A stretch of 64,000 nucleotides of DNA, taken from assembly GCA_014058105.1 (NCBI GenBank), contig JACGCM010002535.1, forward strand, positions 3,286,001 to 3,350,000, in the 5' to 3' direction. Each line of letters starts with the position of its first letter. The stretch's first letter is position 1. The notes under the pieces are model-generated. The model ran no database searches. It was not told the origin of the DNA and worked only from the letters and a program-made list of their open reading frames with translations. A program made the position numbers and the translations under genes. The DNA comes from Kingdonia uniflora. Taxonomy: Eukaryota; Streptophyta; Magnoliopsida; Ranunculales; Circaeasteraceae. Of the stretch, positions 34,201-46,099 are shown one piece after another.

Positions 34201-37021
34201 ATGGCTAGGGTGAAGAGGGCCATAGTTGCTATAGAAGATAGTCTTCCTGATGAAAAGAACGTAGAGCAAATGAATTCTAATAATCCCTATGAATCAGGAA
34301 TAGACTCTGATGGAGGTGATCCTGAATCCTTCCCCGATGGTCCAGAATGGTTCACAATTTTACAAATGTACAAATCATATCGGGCTTTTGAAATTTGGAA
34401 TTGTAAAAAAGGGAACTGTAAAATTGTTAGGGTTGTTCAACAAATGGAGTATATTAAAGAATGGCCTTTAGCAAATGAGTGCCAAAAGTCACGAACCATG
34501 ATAAAGTTAATCGTTTTTGGTCTTATGGATGAAGCTTGCTACCCCCAAAATAACAAAGTTTTGGTGAATGACTTTCTTGATAGGTAGTTTTCAGAAACAC
34601 ATACTTTTCACATCTGCAACGGAGAGATGACGATAACTCCAGATGAGATTATGAAGCTTACAACATTACGTTGTGACGGGATACCTGTGAATGTCGGCAT
34701 GCCTGAGAAGAAGACGGCGTTGGCATATTTTTCTAACAAGGCGGTAGAACTTCTTGGGCTTACTTTGTAAGAGATTAGTAAATAATTTGTTCAAAATTGC
34801 CTGATCAAAATTCATACCCTCCGGACTAGGTTTATCGCTGGTGGTACTTGTGAATGTACTGATGCATCTGGTGAAGTAGAGTTACAGAGAGCTAGCCGAG
34901 CGTATATACTTTATCCCATTGGATCCCTGTTGTACAGTGGCAAGAGCGGCACCAAGACACACAAGTTTATCTTACTTTTGGAGGATATCCCAAAAATTAA
35001 GAATTATGCTTTGGGTGGGGTATTACTTGATCATTTATTCCCATAACTTAGTATCGCTGCTTAGTGGAGATTTCCAAAGATATCGTGTTATATGTCAGTT
35101 ATTGAGGTACGTTCTCGACCAAAATAAAATTGGGCTTATTAGTTGTGCTATTTACAAAATGTAGGGAGTTATAATCTAGCCTTAATTAAACTTTCCCTTG
35201 TTTATCTAGGGATGGGTGTATGAACATTTTAAGCTTCCTAGTGGCCTCACTTCCACTGTAAATCTTGCTTTCGTAACCTTTCCCAAGTAGGGGTAAATAT
35301 GCTTTGTTTGAGAAGGTTGTCCAGTAAAAATGAGAGGAAAAAACACGCAGAGAATGCTCTAAATACGTAAGTAATATTGTTACCTCCTAATGTTTGTTTA
35401 CATATATTTATATTGGTATTATCATACTCCAACATTATGTTTGTAATGCAAAAATCTATCATTCTTCATGTACTGGCAAAACTTAAGGAGGCTATGTAGG
35501 TGGCCCATATTGCGCAATATAAAGATGTTATTAATTCAATTAAGGTGATTTTTAGCAGTAGAGAAGCAGAGGTAGTAATTCCTATGAAAACATTGAAGCA
35601 AACATCCATAATGATTGCTCTTCACAGCAAACAAAGGGAAGGATTGATGAATAACAAGACGACATCTCCCGGAGTGAGGCTAGTTGTGAGGGAAAAGGAA
35701 AATGACGCGGAAGGTGATGATGTTCACTTAGGGGACATTAATGAATGTGTTCTGAAAAGTCCATGGATTAATGAGGTTCCTAGAGTATTTGCTTAATATA
35801 TAAGTCAAATAGAGGATGTTCAACCATATGGTAATTCAAGATTTTGGGATGTAGCTTTGTACATGAATTCGAATATCACCAACCTAATCTGTAAATTTGA
35901 TTACATTAAGGTAAAAGAATTTATTATGAGGCACTTGCTTATAGTTTTGAAAGAAATCCAAGACAGATACATACGAGTCTTCTCCAATGTGCTTTCCGCA
36001 GAAATCGATGTCGAAAAAAGTGAAGAATGTTCAGATGGAAAGAAGAACGACAATGAAGTTATTGAAATCTATAAATGAGGGAATAAGTGGATGGGCCTAT
36101 CTGAGTGATCCAGGAGGATCTGAACATTAAACCCCTCAAAATATGTTAAGTCATTCGAACGAGCCTTGGAGCCGTTTAAATGAGTTATAAGCAAAGAAGC
36201 CAAAGTCCCTGTTGCCATTTCCAGACAAAATTGCCATGCTCATTCGAACGAGATTTGAAGTCATTTGAACGATTCGAAGATAAGAGGAAGCAATCCTTGT
36301 GCCTCATTTTCTATGCTTATTTTGGGAAGTTATTTGAATGACTCTGGTTTTCCAGAAGACCAAACTTCCTATCCCAGTTGTCTGGCTTATTTTGGGAAGT
36401 TGTCTGAACAACTTATGGGTCTATTCAAACGACTATCGTGACTACTTCTAAATCAGTTAATTTTAAGGGCAATTTTGTCCTATATTGTAACTGGGAAACT
36501 TTTAACCTACAATATAGGGAAAGGCTAGACAATATGAAGGGAGATCCAAGTTGTAATCAAAAACTTAGTATTTTCAGGAGTAATTTATTGTAATTAATTA
36601 AATTGAGCAATAAAAGTTCCTCTTGAGAAATCATCCCGCCAAATTTTATGATTGCCTTTAATTCTTCTTCTAAAGTTAGTCTCTAATTCAATTGTGGATT
36701 ACTAAGTTTTGGCATATCATCGTTACCATGTTCAATATTGCATTAGTGGTATTTTTTGACTGCACATGTCTTATATTTCTTTCGTTGGGTAAGAAAAAGC
36801 AGGGACTTTTAAACATGCGTTGCTTGGAGTACTTCAAAATTTCCCATTTTGTTCGGTTAGTTATGAAAGATGATAGTTATCCGATACCGTCTCCAGTACC
36901 AGTATGGCAAAAACATCAACATTTAGGGGGGTTTGATATTCCAGATGAGTGGAAGCGTCATATTGAGAGTTTTAGCCGTGTGACGAGAGGCCTTCAAATT
37001 GTTGTGGACAAACATCATTGA
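34201..37021 (+). pseudogene. Plant mobile domain (PMD) fused to OTU-like cysteine protease domain, degenerate
   Basis: Exon 1 starts MARVKRAIVAIEDS (34201). The PMD signature follows: VLVNDFLDR-stop-FSETHTFH (34558-34611; TAG where families have Trp), then NGEMTITPDEI, RAYILYPIGSLLYSGKSG (near 34900) and LLLEDIPKI. An intron (35107-35209) leads to GWVYEHFKLPSG. A further acceptor at 35499 opens the stretch from 35500 (VAHIAQYKDVIN), which runs through one stop (TAA for expected CAA, 35794) into ISQIEDVQPYGNSRFWDVA (35800-35856). This is the OTU active-site motif DGNCGFR with Asp changed to Tyr (35827) and Cys to Ser (35836). After the solo LTR at 36106 it resumes as FWHIIVTMFN and ends ISHFVRLVMKDDSYPIP...FSRV (37021 stop). 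PMD and OTU domains are both known from MULE-type elements. The fusion is read from one copy and rests on inferred splicing. Confidence 0.65.
36106..36701 (+). mobile_element. Solo LTR, copy B, inserted in the PMD-OTU gene
   Basis: 596 bp, TGATCCAGGAGG to TGTGGATTA, flanked by CTGAG (36101-36105) and CTAAG (36702-36706). Removing it with one flank joins NKWMGLSE to FWHIIVTMFN in frame, which proves the insertion point. It contains paired CATTCGAACGAG/CATTTGAACGA motifs. Same family and orientation as copy A. Confidence 0.85.
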
Positions 37022-37509
37022 AGTGATTGTTAATATGTATCTTATTCAATAGAAGTAGAACTGATTATTTTGGTAAAAATTTAATATTACGGTGTAATAT
37101 TTTGACGTTGTTATTTATTCGGCATACTTATTCGCCTTATGTTCGAAGAAATGGGCTTATGTTTATTAAATAAATTTTGTTAATCTTTAATCTCATAGGT
37201 AGAAGGATAAGTCAACATATATAACCATTAGCAACCTCTTACAGTTTATAACTCTTTCGTATAGCACTCTACGGTTTATATTTTGATCGTATAAGAATGT
37301 TACGGAATACATTTTGGTCGTAATGGTACAGTTATGAAAATCAAATAATTAAAAAAATTGAGTCAATCTAGTACCATAAAACTAGATTAATGACCAATAA
37401 TTAAGACCTTGTTTATGAAAAGGTGTACAATACGCACTTGAGAAACACTCTTAAAAAAATGAGGAGAACAATACATACTTGTGAAACACTTCTCAAAAAT
37501 TACACAATG
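37022..37509. other. Non-coding, TACGG-rich stretch
   Basis: Words TTACGG, CTACGG and GTCGTAA recur at 37240-37345, resembling 23960-24245 and 38980-39200. Probably subterminal DNA of the PMD-OTU element. Confidence 0.35.
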
Positions 37510-39343
37510 TTATTTTTTCTTAAACTTGTCCCAAATTGAATCATGCACAATTCTTGAGGCCTTCAAATAATCATTGGTAGGAGAATTCTTTATGGAAACA
37601 TCATCCTCATTCTCTGAGGCCGATCCTTGGTTTGACATGTTCGACAAAGAACTGAAATAATTAACGTCTTTGCTGTTGGTTGTCCTTATTTGCAATCTAT
37701 AAATACGATGCTCCGTTGTTCTAATTTCATGGGCCAGTCTGTCCATTGCCATTTTAAAGCAACATCAGCTAACCATCCCCATGTTTTTGCTCTTATTTTA
37801 GGGATCTTTAGTTTAAGTTTTGAACATGTATCTACAATTTTTCTGCGTACTCCATCTTTTCATGCCATTCGGTGTTTAAATTAATTGTACTACCTTTGGG
37901 TTCATAAATTTGGTCTTCATTCCTGGGGGGGGTGGAAGTGGTTCATCAAAAATGTCTTGCAGAATAAAGGAAGGGTGTTATAATAAAAACATAGTCATGA
38001 CATTAATAAATGAAATTAATATGTGCATTGGTTGAGCTCTACCCACCTGATGAACTCGAAGGTGGAATGTAATCTTTGTAGAGAATATCGTAGCATATTT
38101 CAAACATGCATCATACGTTTTAGCCCAATCTTCTCTTGCCATCTTGGTAACATATAAAGGCGGGGCACAAATATAATTTTTTTAGCGTATACCCAAAAAA
38201 CATAAAACTTGTTGCAAGAATTTCTTATAATAGATAAACAATTTTTCATATTATCGCAATCACGCACTGTCCAATGTCGACATTCAAATCGTTCCCCCAC
38301 TGTCCTCCCAAAACCTCATTCATCTTTGGTAGAATTTGAAGTTCCCTCGCCGATAACATAGCACACCCAATCATTATTTTTTTCATGTAAATGTACCTGA
38401 AACATAGCACATTTGGCAATACATATTTTATATATTGAGAATTTGAAATTTATGTTTGCATTTTCCATGATGACGTATTTTCACGAGACATTAAAGAACT
38501 AATAAACAATAAAACACAAACAGATTTATTTATTCTTGATTGAAGTTCTTACAAGTATGAAAATAAGAAAATATAAATAAGCAATGCTACTACTACTTCA
38601 TATGGGACCAAGCATCACATGGGGAGGCCTGATTAACAGGCTCTTCAGATGTGGACTTACGGGCCAATGCCATTTGTGATTGAATATGACCATCTACGAT
38701 TGCAGCACCTGAACTTTTTATCGGATTTGACTTTGCTGTATCCCTCATACTACATTGAAACATAAGATACTCAAGGTCGTATTCCTCTTCATCAGATGAA
38801 GATGGTGTCCGATGTAATGGTGGTACTTGTTTCCTCCCTTGCTTCCTTGGTTGGTTCTTCAAAGTTTGAGAAACTGAAACCATACCCTTCCTTTTTTGGA
38901 TAACTCTCATAACAGTAGATGAACTACATTATTAACTCATCTTATAGATCTGGAAAGTTATGGACACAACAAAATCTGGTAACTGTCGTAAGTTCAGTGA
39001 AACAGCCATACATGATAATTGAAGTTAGTGGTTATAATAAATTGTCGTAATTTTGACGTTATATTTATATATAACTAATAATACATCAATATCTTATGGT
39101 TTATGTTGTCATTTATTATCGTAACTGCATTGTAATTAACCAAAACTCCATGGTTGTACTGAAAATTAATTCTTATCACAACTCGCGGTATACGTCTACT
39201 TTTCATACTGTAACCTTATATTAATAATAAAGTAAAAAGCATATTTAACTCTTACCATAAAATTACCTAGGGTGGTCCTGGTCTTAGGGATAGCAACACC
39301 ATCATCGCCACTGTCATCACCATCGTCGTTACATTTTGTCATA
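37510..39343 (-). pseudogene. Unidentified minus-strand gene relic
   Basis: Pieces, 5' to 3' on minus: a short ATG-led acidic exon at 39343-39257 (MTKCNDDGDDSGDDG...GNFM) ending at a GTAAGA donor; 38910-38593 (basic, then PSSSDEEEYDLEYL); 38300-38100 (MGERFECRHWTVRDCDN); and 37752-37510 (MAMDRLAHEIRTTEHRIY). The acidic start and SSDEE region look like transposon-associated plant proteins. No domain could be assigned; an Ulp1-type protease was considered but its catalytic residues were not found. It lies tail to tail with the PMD-OTU gene, about 490 bp apart, so both may be parts of one element. Confidence 0.35.
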
Positions 39344-39974
39344 TTGCAATAAATGAATATTTAAAAATGCAACACCGACGATAATAACATTGACGATCAA
39401 AGTGATGCTCCACCTAAGACATAACCAATGAAGACGATAAAAATACCATAATCAATGTTGATCCCATTGAAATAATGTAACTAATCTGCCTTGGTCTTGA
39501 AGATCAAACACATTTTGGAATCCAAAAGCGGAAAAATTGCATTACTTTAATGAAATCGTAATTCTACTTATAACACCCAATTGGAAAGGCTACTTCAATG
39601 AAATTGAACCATATCAACCATAACATTTTATGATCTTATGCTTCAAACTTAGTAGGAGGAATTGAACATGTTGAATTAAAGATAATTTTTATCAAATGAG
39701 TTAGGGGCAACGAAAGATTGAACACCCCCAAACACCATTTGTTATAACAACTATTATCAACTCAACAAATCCAACCCACTCTCGCTAAATTTGAAGATAA
39801 GAACTCTAAACCCTAGTATTTTAATATCAACACTAATACTGCAGTATTGATTATTACAAATATAATAATCAACGTTGGTCCCTGTATCAACTAGAAGGAC
39901 GCCAGCAAAAATGCAGCGTCCTTTCAGATGATAGAGGGATCAATTTTGATTATTGTATCTGTCGTAATTTTAAA

Positions 39975-40166
39975 GGCTACCGCGATAATCATTGTTGTTA
40001 TCATTTTTCAATGATAAAACATCACGTCGACTTGTCCCATAGCCCCATGGTTAATCAACATCGACTAATATGTTGAGGTTGATAACAACTATGAAGCTAC
40101 GAGAGAGGCTAATAGGATTTTAAACCATTTAAGAGTGACATCAGCAAAAAATTAATTGCGGTGAAT
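39975..40166. mobile_element. Foldback MITE, family 2, copy a
   Basis: Ends GGCTACCGCGATAATCATTG and, inverted, ATTCACCGCAATTAATTT; the interior is itself partly palindromic (CATAGCCCCATGGTT against AACTATGAAGCTA). Direct relative of 40438-40617. No transposase. Confidence 0.6.
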
Positions 40167-40211
40167 CATGCTGAAGTATCAAACTCTTAGCAACTATGAT
40201 ACAAGGATGCA

Positions 40212-40415
40212 CATTTGTAATTAGAAGTATAAATCCCACTGGGATAATTGGATCTCTTCCCCGTTGGTCATTGAGAATCAAATCCCCATCTACAACTCAT
40301 TAACCTTCATTACCAGCAATGAGTATTAATAGGCTGCAGACAGGGATTTGATCTCTATGACCAATGGGGAATAAGTTCTTTTACCACAATAAAAGTTAAC
40401 TTCTAACAACAAATG
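40212..40415. mobile_element. Foldback MITE, family 1, copy a
   Basis: About 95-bp inverted arms: CATTTGTAATTAGAAGT...TCAAATCCCCATCTAC on the left is mirrored by a GATTTGATCTC...ACAACAAATG right arm around a short centre. Close relative of 41704-41905. Confidence 0.65.
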
Positions 40416-40437
40416 TTTATTTCAAAAGGTTACCGCA

Positions 40438-40617
40438 ACAGTCATTGTTGTTGTCATTCTTCAATGATATAACATCACTTCAACCTATCTCATAGCCTCA
40501 TGGCTGATCATGATCGATGAATAAGTTGAGGTTGATAGCAACTATGAAGCTATGGAAGAGGCTGAAGGGATTTTAAAACATTTTAGATTGACATCAACAA
40601 TGATTATTGTGGTAAAC
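40438..40617. mobile_element. Foldback MITE, family 2, copy b
   Basis: Ends GGTTACCGCAACAGTCATTG and, inverted, GTTTACCACAATAATCATTG. Body similar to copy a throughout. Confidence 0.65.
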
Positions 40618-41703
40618 TTTTTTTACCGACCACTTTCCCAAATAGCGGATAGATAAAACATAATACGCTGTTACCCTTCACCCAAGAACAAAACTTAACC
40701 ACCCGAGTCAATTTAGTATCTCGGTATTTTGCTACCAAAAAAATTGCTTAACAATGTTACATACCCAAGTACCTAGAAGGGGTAAAATTATAAAATAGAT
40801 TATCGAGCTTCTACTTTTTGAGTTCTTCCGTTACGATAAACATGTTATATTGAAAAATTATAATAGGCCAGAATTACCTGTATAATTTCATGTATATCAA
40901 TAATAACTCAATGATCAAAAGTACTCTCAAAGTCTTAAGGGCATGGGAAATCGCATACCCCAAGAGCTCTAAAGACTCTCCCAACCATTATATTTATTTT
41001 AACATACATGGAAGTATACATGAAAAGTCGACATGCAATTATTAATCATCGCAGTATGTTACCCACGTCAAAAGAAAAAGTCAAAAAATGAAACTCGACA
41101 TTTTATTTCACAATCCAAACTCCTCTAAGTAATCAGGCAAGGAATATTGTTAGCAATTGCTTAGGTGGCATAATACTGAGATGCAAAATTAACTCGCATG
41201 GCTTAATGCTATTCTTGGAACAAGGAAAAAAGTGTTATGGCCATTGGGTATCTGCTATTTGAGATTGTGGGAAACTAGACAAGTCTAGACCAAAATACAT
41301 TTATAACAGGGAAGCGGTTTTCCCACTGAGATAAGTCCCAACTGCATTTTACTGACCATCATCATAGGAAAATGAAGATTTGCAATTTAGAATTAGAATT
41401 TAATCCTTGAAGTCCATGATGGATTAAAACCCATCACCACAGTGAAATCGCACTTCGATGTTACAAATGCTATATCATAAGGTTTATGATCCTATGGTTC
41501 AAACTTAATATGAGGAATTGAACTAGTTGACTTGAAGATAATTTTTATTTTAAATAGATTTGGGGCAACGAGAAATTGAATACCCCCAAACAACATTTGC
41601 TATAGCAACTGTCATTAATTCAATAACTCCAATTTACTCATACTAAATTTGAAGATAAGAACTCTAAACCTTATGAAATTGAGCTTTTAACTACAAATGC
41701 TTT

Positions 41704-41905
41704 ATTTGTAATTAGTAGTCCCAATCCCACTGAGATAAATGGACCTCTTTCTCGTTGGTCATAGAGAATCAAATCCCCATCTACAGCTCATTAACCTTCA
41801 TTACCAACAATGAAGATTAATAAACAGTAGACAAAGATTTGATCTCTAAGACCAATAGGGAATAAGTCCCATTACCACAATGAAATTGAACTTCTAATTA
41901 CAAAT
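41704..41905. mobile_element. Foldback MITE, family 1, copy b
   Basis: Left arm from ATTTGTAATTAGTAGTCC, right arm ending CTTCTAATTACAAAT. More decayed relatives with the same inner words (CCCACTGAGATAA, AATTTAATCC, CTAACTACAAATG) occur at about 41310-41470, 42220-42425 and 42430-42650. Confidence 0.65.
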
Positions 41906-42649
41906 CATACCTTTTAATTGTCATGTCTTTCACCTCAAAGCTTCAAAAATAGCATATAGCTAATGCCCAATACGTTCATTCCGTTACTCCAAGAAGCAAA
42001 CTTAACCATCTGAGTCAATTTAGTATCCCGATATTTTACTTCCAATAAAATTGTTGAATAATGTAACTTACCTGATTAGGTATCCACTATTTAAGAACAT
42101 TTTTTAGTAATTGCATAGGTGGCGTAATATCGAGATACAAAATTGACTCGCATGGTTAATTCTAGGCATTATCTATCCATTATTCGAGAAGATTTGAGGT
42201 AAAATATACTAGACCAAAGCACATTTACAGCACCGAAGTGGCTTTCCCACTGAGATAATGAGTTTAAATCCCCCATAATCTTCGAGGTTTAAATCCCCAC
42301 CACATTTTATTAACCTTCATTGAAGACAATGAAGATTCATATATCGCGATTAGAATTTAATCCCCAAAGTCCATGAGGGATTATAACACATCACAGTAGT
42401 AAAATAGAACTTTGATGTTATAAGTGTGTTATTATATTTCTAATTAAATCTCAACATCCTGCTTACATAATAGGAATTAATCCACCTTGAACTTGTAGGA
42501 CTAAGTCCTGATTGTAGTAAATTAGCCCTCATTACATAATAATGAAGATTAATATGCTGCAATAAGAATTTAATTAATACTTCAGGTCCAATGTGGATTA
42601 AACCCCATTACCTCAATGAAATGTAATTCTAACTACAAATGTGAGGCAC

Positions 42650-43455
42650 TAAGATCTCTAACTAACCTATAAAACTACTAACCTTCCACCAACTAAAATG
42701 GTAATTCTAACTACAAAGCTTAATACAAGTCATTACGATCTCTAATTAACCTACAAATACATTTTCCTAACTTTAACGTATTATTTGGACAACACAAAGC
42801 TTATTAGAAAGCATATTCAAAGTATGGTCAATACATTTTCAACTTTTCTATAATAACAGAATACTCATTTTGATAGATATGTCCAAAATATTCATAGTAA
42901 AATCATACATGCGGCTCATAAATGAAAAATAAGATACTATTTTTTTTTAAACCATAACTTGGACCTTTTGTTAACAAAAAATTAAACAAGATAGCGGACA
43001 CGGGGAAATAAGCTACCGTAAATCCATATATGCATTGAGATCCTCAAATAAAAAATCAATCAAGCCAGAGAATACGTTTAGACAAATATGTACATCCCAG
43101 AATACATTTCATAATATGTAACAAGTTAGCAGATACATCAAAGCAATCTACACAAGATAGCAGATACTAGGAGTAAATGAACTATAACCTACAACGACAA
43201 CAACGTGGATAATACATGGGCAACTTCAAAAATACATGGATAATACCTACTATAACCTAGCAAAAGTTGAAATTGCTCACAAATAGCCAAAATAAAGCCT
43301 AAAGCTAATTATAGGATACGTGGTAAATTCTCAACATAACCAAGAATATGCAATAGTTTATCATATATGTATAACCTTAGATCTAAAAGCTTGATCACTA
43401 TTAGAGAGAAAGATAGAGTATAAGAGATACAAAGGACACTTACAGATAGATCCTG
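42650..43455. other. AT-rich spacer
   Basis: No gene seen. Some repetition of CTAACTACAAA(T/G) and GATCTCTAA(C/T)TAACCTA words near 42640-42760 suggests a further decayed MITE. Confidence 0.4.
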
Positions 43456-43726
43456 TGTAACATCCGACATCTGTAAAGAGGTCGGTCCAGATCCTGGGAA
43501 TAAATGTAATTATCCACCATATATTATCACCGAGGCCTTTTAGTGCGCTTGATTGTAAGAATTGGCATTACACCACAGTTAAGCGTACTCGGACTAGAGT
43601 AGTCCTGGGATGGGTAACTCAACGTGAAGCTGCCCCCCCCCCCCCCCCCCCCCCTTGCACTATTGGAGATCCACAATATCTAAGTGGGGACAGTATCAAT
43701 GAGCCACTATAGGGTGAATCGTTACA
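43456..43726 (+). repeat. Left Cassandra LTR with 5S-like segment
   Basis: TGTAACATCCGAC...GAATCGTTACA; expanded by the C22 run at 43633-43654, which breaks the segment just after the 5S-like part. Confidence 0.9.
43633..43654. repeat. Homopolymer of 22 C
   Basis: Directly after GTGAAGCTG in the left LTR; absent from the right LTR, which has CTACTCTCAAGTC there. Such tracts can form i-motif/G-quadruplex structures and are error-prone in sequencing. Confidence 0.85.
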
Positions 43727-43777
43727 ATTTGGTATCTGAGAGCTAAGGACGGTTCTGTTCTATGGGGAGGGGGGGAT

Positions 43778-44040
43778 TGAAACATCCCACATTTGTAGAA
43801 AGGCAAGTCTAGATCTTGGGAATAAATATAATTATCCACCATATACTATCACCGATACCTTTTAGTACGTTTGGTTATGGCAGTTGGTAGAACTCCACAT
43901 TTAAGCGAATGAGAGTAGTCCTAGGATGGGTGACCCAATGGGAAGCTACTCTCAAGTCGAATAAAACCTCATACTACTAGAGATCTACATTAGCTAAGTG
44001 GAGACAGTATCCGTGAGCCACTATAGGGTAGATAGTTACA
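43778..44040 (+). repeat. Right Cassandra LTR with 5S-like segment
   Basis: TGAAACATCCCAC...GATAGTTACA; carries the better preserved 5S-like stretch (GAGAGTAGTCCTAGGATGGG). Confidence 0.9.
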
Positions 44041-44045
44041 TCCTG

Positions 44046-45340
44046 CCTACCAAACCAACTTTTGCTTCAAATAGAAGTTCCTTCCTTACGAATATAAGAA
44101 CTTCAATGAATTCAATACAAAGATTGAAGACCAATCCAACTGAGAAAGAGGTATAAATGATTGTTTTGGCTAAAATAGAGATCGTGGCTTTGAAGTTGGT
44201 CGTCTTTGGCGAAAGAGAGAAAGATTAACCTCAGATTAACACAGAGAGAGAGAGAGAAAAAAAATAAAAATTGTCTGCGCACCAGGATGGAACTTTTAGA
44301 GCGGATGAGAGGGAGATAGGAGTTATAAGCCCTAAACCCTAAAAATGAGGCAATTGATACATTTGAATAATTTGTCATGAATACACCGTTTGACTAGGGT
44401 ACATACACTTATCCACCTAAACTGGGGCATGTGATCAACTGTTCCCCTTGCTGCTACAACAGTCAATTTCTAATGAAATTTTAGACGTAATAGTGAAATG
44501 GCAGTTAGGCTCATATCTATACCAAAACACATAATCAGCCAGTTCCGGTACATTACTCTGTCCTAACTTACGTATTACAATCTAAATAAAAAAGATCATG
44601 GACTCTCATATGGTTAAATGGCTAGCCAAAACTACATACTGAAGCCCTTCAATTATGTTTTGAATTTTAAATATAACCATGGGGATGCATGCGGGTAGAG
44701 ATCCCACCATAATGAAGTACTTCAATGAAAATTCATTAACGATTTTAACCTTACATGAACAATATAATAATTCTAGAATTAAGAAAAATCAATACAACAA
44801 TCAAATGAATTAAACACTAAAATGTTATACCTACAGGATAAATACTCATTTGTTGACGAATTTCGAGTGAAACCAACTCCTTCATTGTCGGTATCATCCT
44901 CTTCTTATATGGAGGCCTCGGGGAAGTAAGGAGGATCAAGTTTTAGTTAGCAATAGTATTCCTCAAACAAGAATGGTTTGTCGCATTGACAGTGCCATTA
45001 CTCTCGGGTGATTCGCAGGATCTCTGCCAACCCTTGATTTAGTGACCATCTCGCATTTATTAACCCTTAGGGAGTGAAAAACTAGACAATTAGCCTTAAT
45101 AGCATGCCAACAGTCTCATAACGACGTAATTTTATACTCTTTGGGTGTATGATTGAACTTATGCTTTACTCTCTCCCACCACGATCATTAGTTGTTCGTA
45201 TGACGATTTGGGTAATGGTTAATAACCTTCTTGAATACCTGACATAGCTCAACATCTTTAACATGGCTGAAGCATTGATTCCTTTCTATGACTACAAGAG
45301 AAGAAGGCTAGGAACTGAGAAAAAGATAACCCTATGTATG
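44046..45340. other. Spacer without identified features
   Basis: An open frame on minus at 44378-44112 (MTNYSNVSIASFLGF) is uninformative. A short GA repeat lies at 44241-44257. Nothing else recognised. Confidence 0.4.
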
Positions 45341-45962
45341 TGTTAGGAATTAGGGTAGCTAATCCCAATCCCTCGCCCAAGAACGATAAACAGAAATGCC
45401 AATTGAGAATTTAAACGAAAGATTGAACACAATAATTTACCAGGAGGAGGGAAGTGGAAAACCCTTAAGGATAAAAAACCACTCCCCTAATAATCCACTA
45501 TGATGATCAAATAGGTTACAACGACCTCTTCAAGCTTCTCAAGCTTTAATGGAGTCTTTCAAATTCTAGGTCCCTAGAATTAAACTCACAGAGTAAAAAA
45601 TACTTAAACAAATAAACTAAGTCCCCTTTTATATACTTAGGGAATTAAATTCAAGTAGAACGGATCTCGAAGCAAACTCAACGTCCGAGAATGTAAACCT
45701 ACGCATAGCTCGTTCGAACGACTCCAAACTCGTTCGAGCGATATTAACGATAATTGGTCTCCAGCTCTAGAAAATAACAACTCGTTCCAACGGCTTCCAA
45801 GCTCGTTCAAATGACTTTGACAAGCCAAGTTCCAAAATACAAAAATAGATAATCTCATTCGAACGACTTAGAAGCTCGTTTGAACAACTTCCATTTTCGT
45901 TAGAACGATTTCGACTATTTCTGTTCTTCAACAATTCTTCCAATTCGAGTTCACACCCAACA
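45341..45962 (-). repeat. 3' LTR of copia-3
   Basis: Contains seven or so CGTTCGAACGA-type palindromes, mostly in pairs about 22 bp apart, at 45710-45910. Confidence 0.9.
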
Positions 45963-46099
45963 ATCTCCCACTTGAAATCGAATCCCGTAACCCATCTCCA
46001 GATCTCCAAATGAATTTCTCTCACAACCCATATCTTCAATCTTGAAGACCTACTTACAAAATTTCATAATCTTCAACAAATCTTCCACTTGAAATTTGA

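Larger units (their letters stand above)
39627..42265. repeat. Segmental tandem duplication, degenerate
   Basis: Three blocks occur twice in the same order and orientation: 39627-39813 with 41482-41670 (GATCTTATGCTTCAAACTTA...AAGAACTCTAAACC), 40689-40770 with 41989-42075 (CTTAACCA...GAGTCAATTTAGTATC), and 41150-41345 with 42104-42265 (TTAG(C/T)AATTGC...CCCACTGAGATAA). The offset shrinks from 1855 to 1300 to 954 bp, so the first copy gained sequence (MITE-2 copies and a stretch at about 40780-41150) or the second lost it. Confidence 0.75.
43456..44040 (+). mobile_element. Cassandra TRIM retrotransposon
   Basis: 585 bp with two LTRs (43456-43726 and 43778-44040) and a perfect 5-bp TSD TCCTG (43451-43455 and 44041-44045). 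After the left LTR comes TGGTATCTGAGAGC (43730), a primer-binding site; before the right LTR is the purine tract GGGGAGGGGGGA (43764-43776). Each LTR holds a 5S-rRNA-like segment: near 43575 CACAGTTAAGCGTACTCGG and near 43880 ACATTTAAGCG, GAGAGTAGTCCTAGGATGGG, TGACCCAATGGGAAG. That is the defining trait of Cassandra elements. It has no coding capacity. Confidence 0.93.

Noticed and set aside
32397..36701. Solo LTRs A and B as the two LTRs of a single element carrying the PMD gene
   Set aside because: Each copy has its own matching 5-bp flanks, and removing copy B alone restores the PMD-OTU reading frame, so they are independent insertions.
38100..38300. Ulp1-type protease suggested by RHWTVRDCDN
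   Set aside because: The following His, Asp and Cys catalytic pattern is not found in order, so no domain is claimed.
43573..43960. Genuine 5S rRNA genes
   Set aside because: Only an internal part matches 5S rRNA, it occurs once in each of two LTRs with a TSD outside, and the rest of a 120-nt 5S gene is missing; Cassandra explains it fully.
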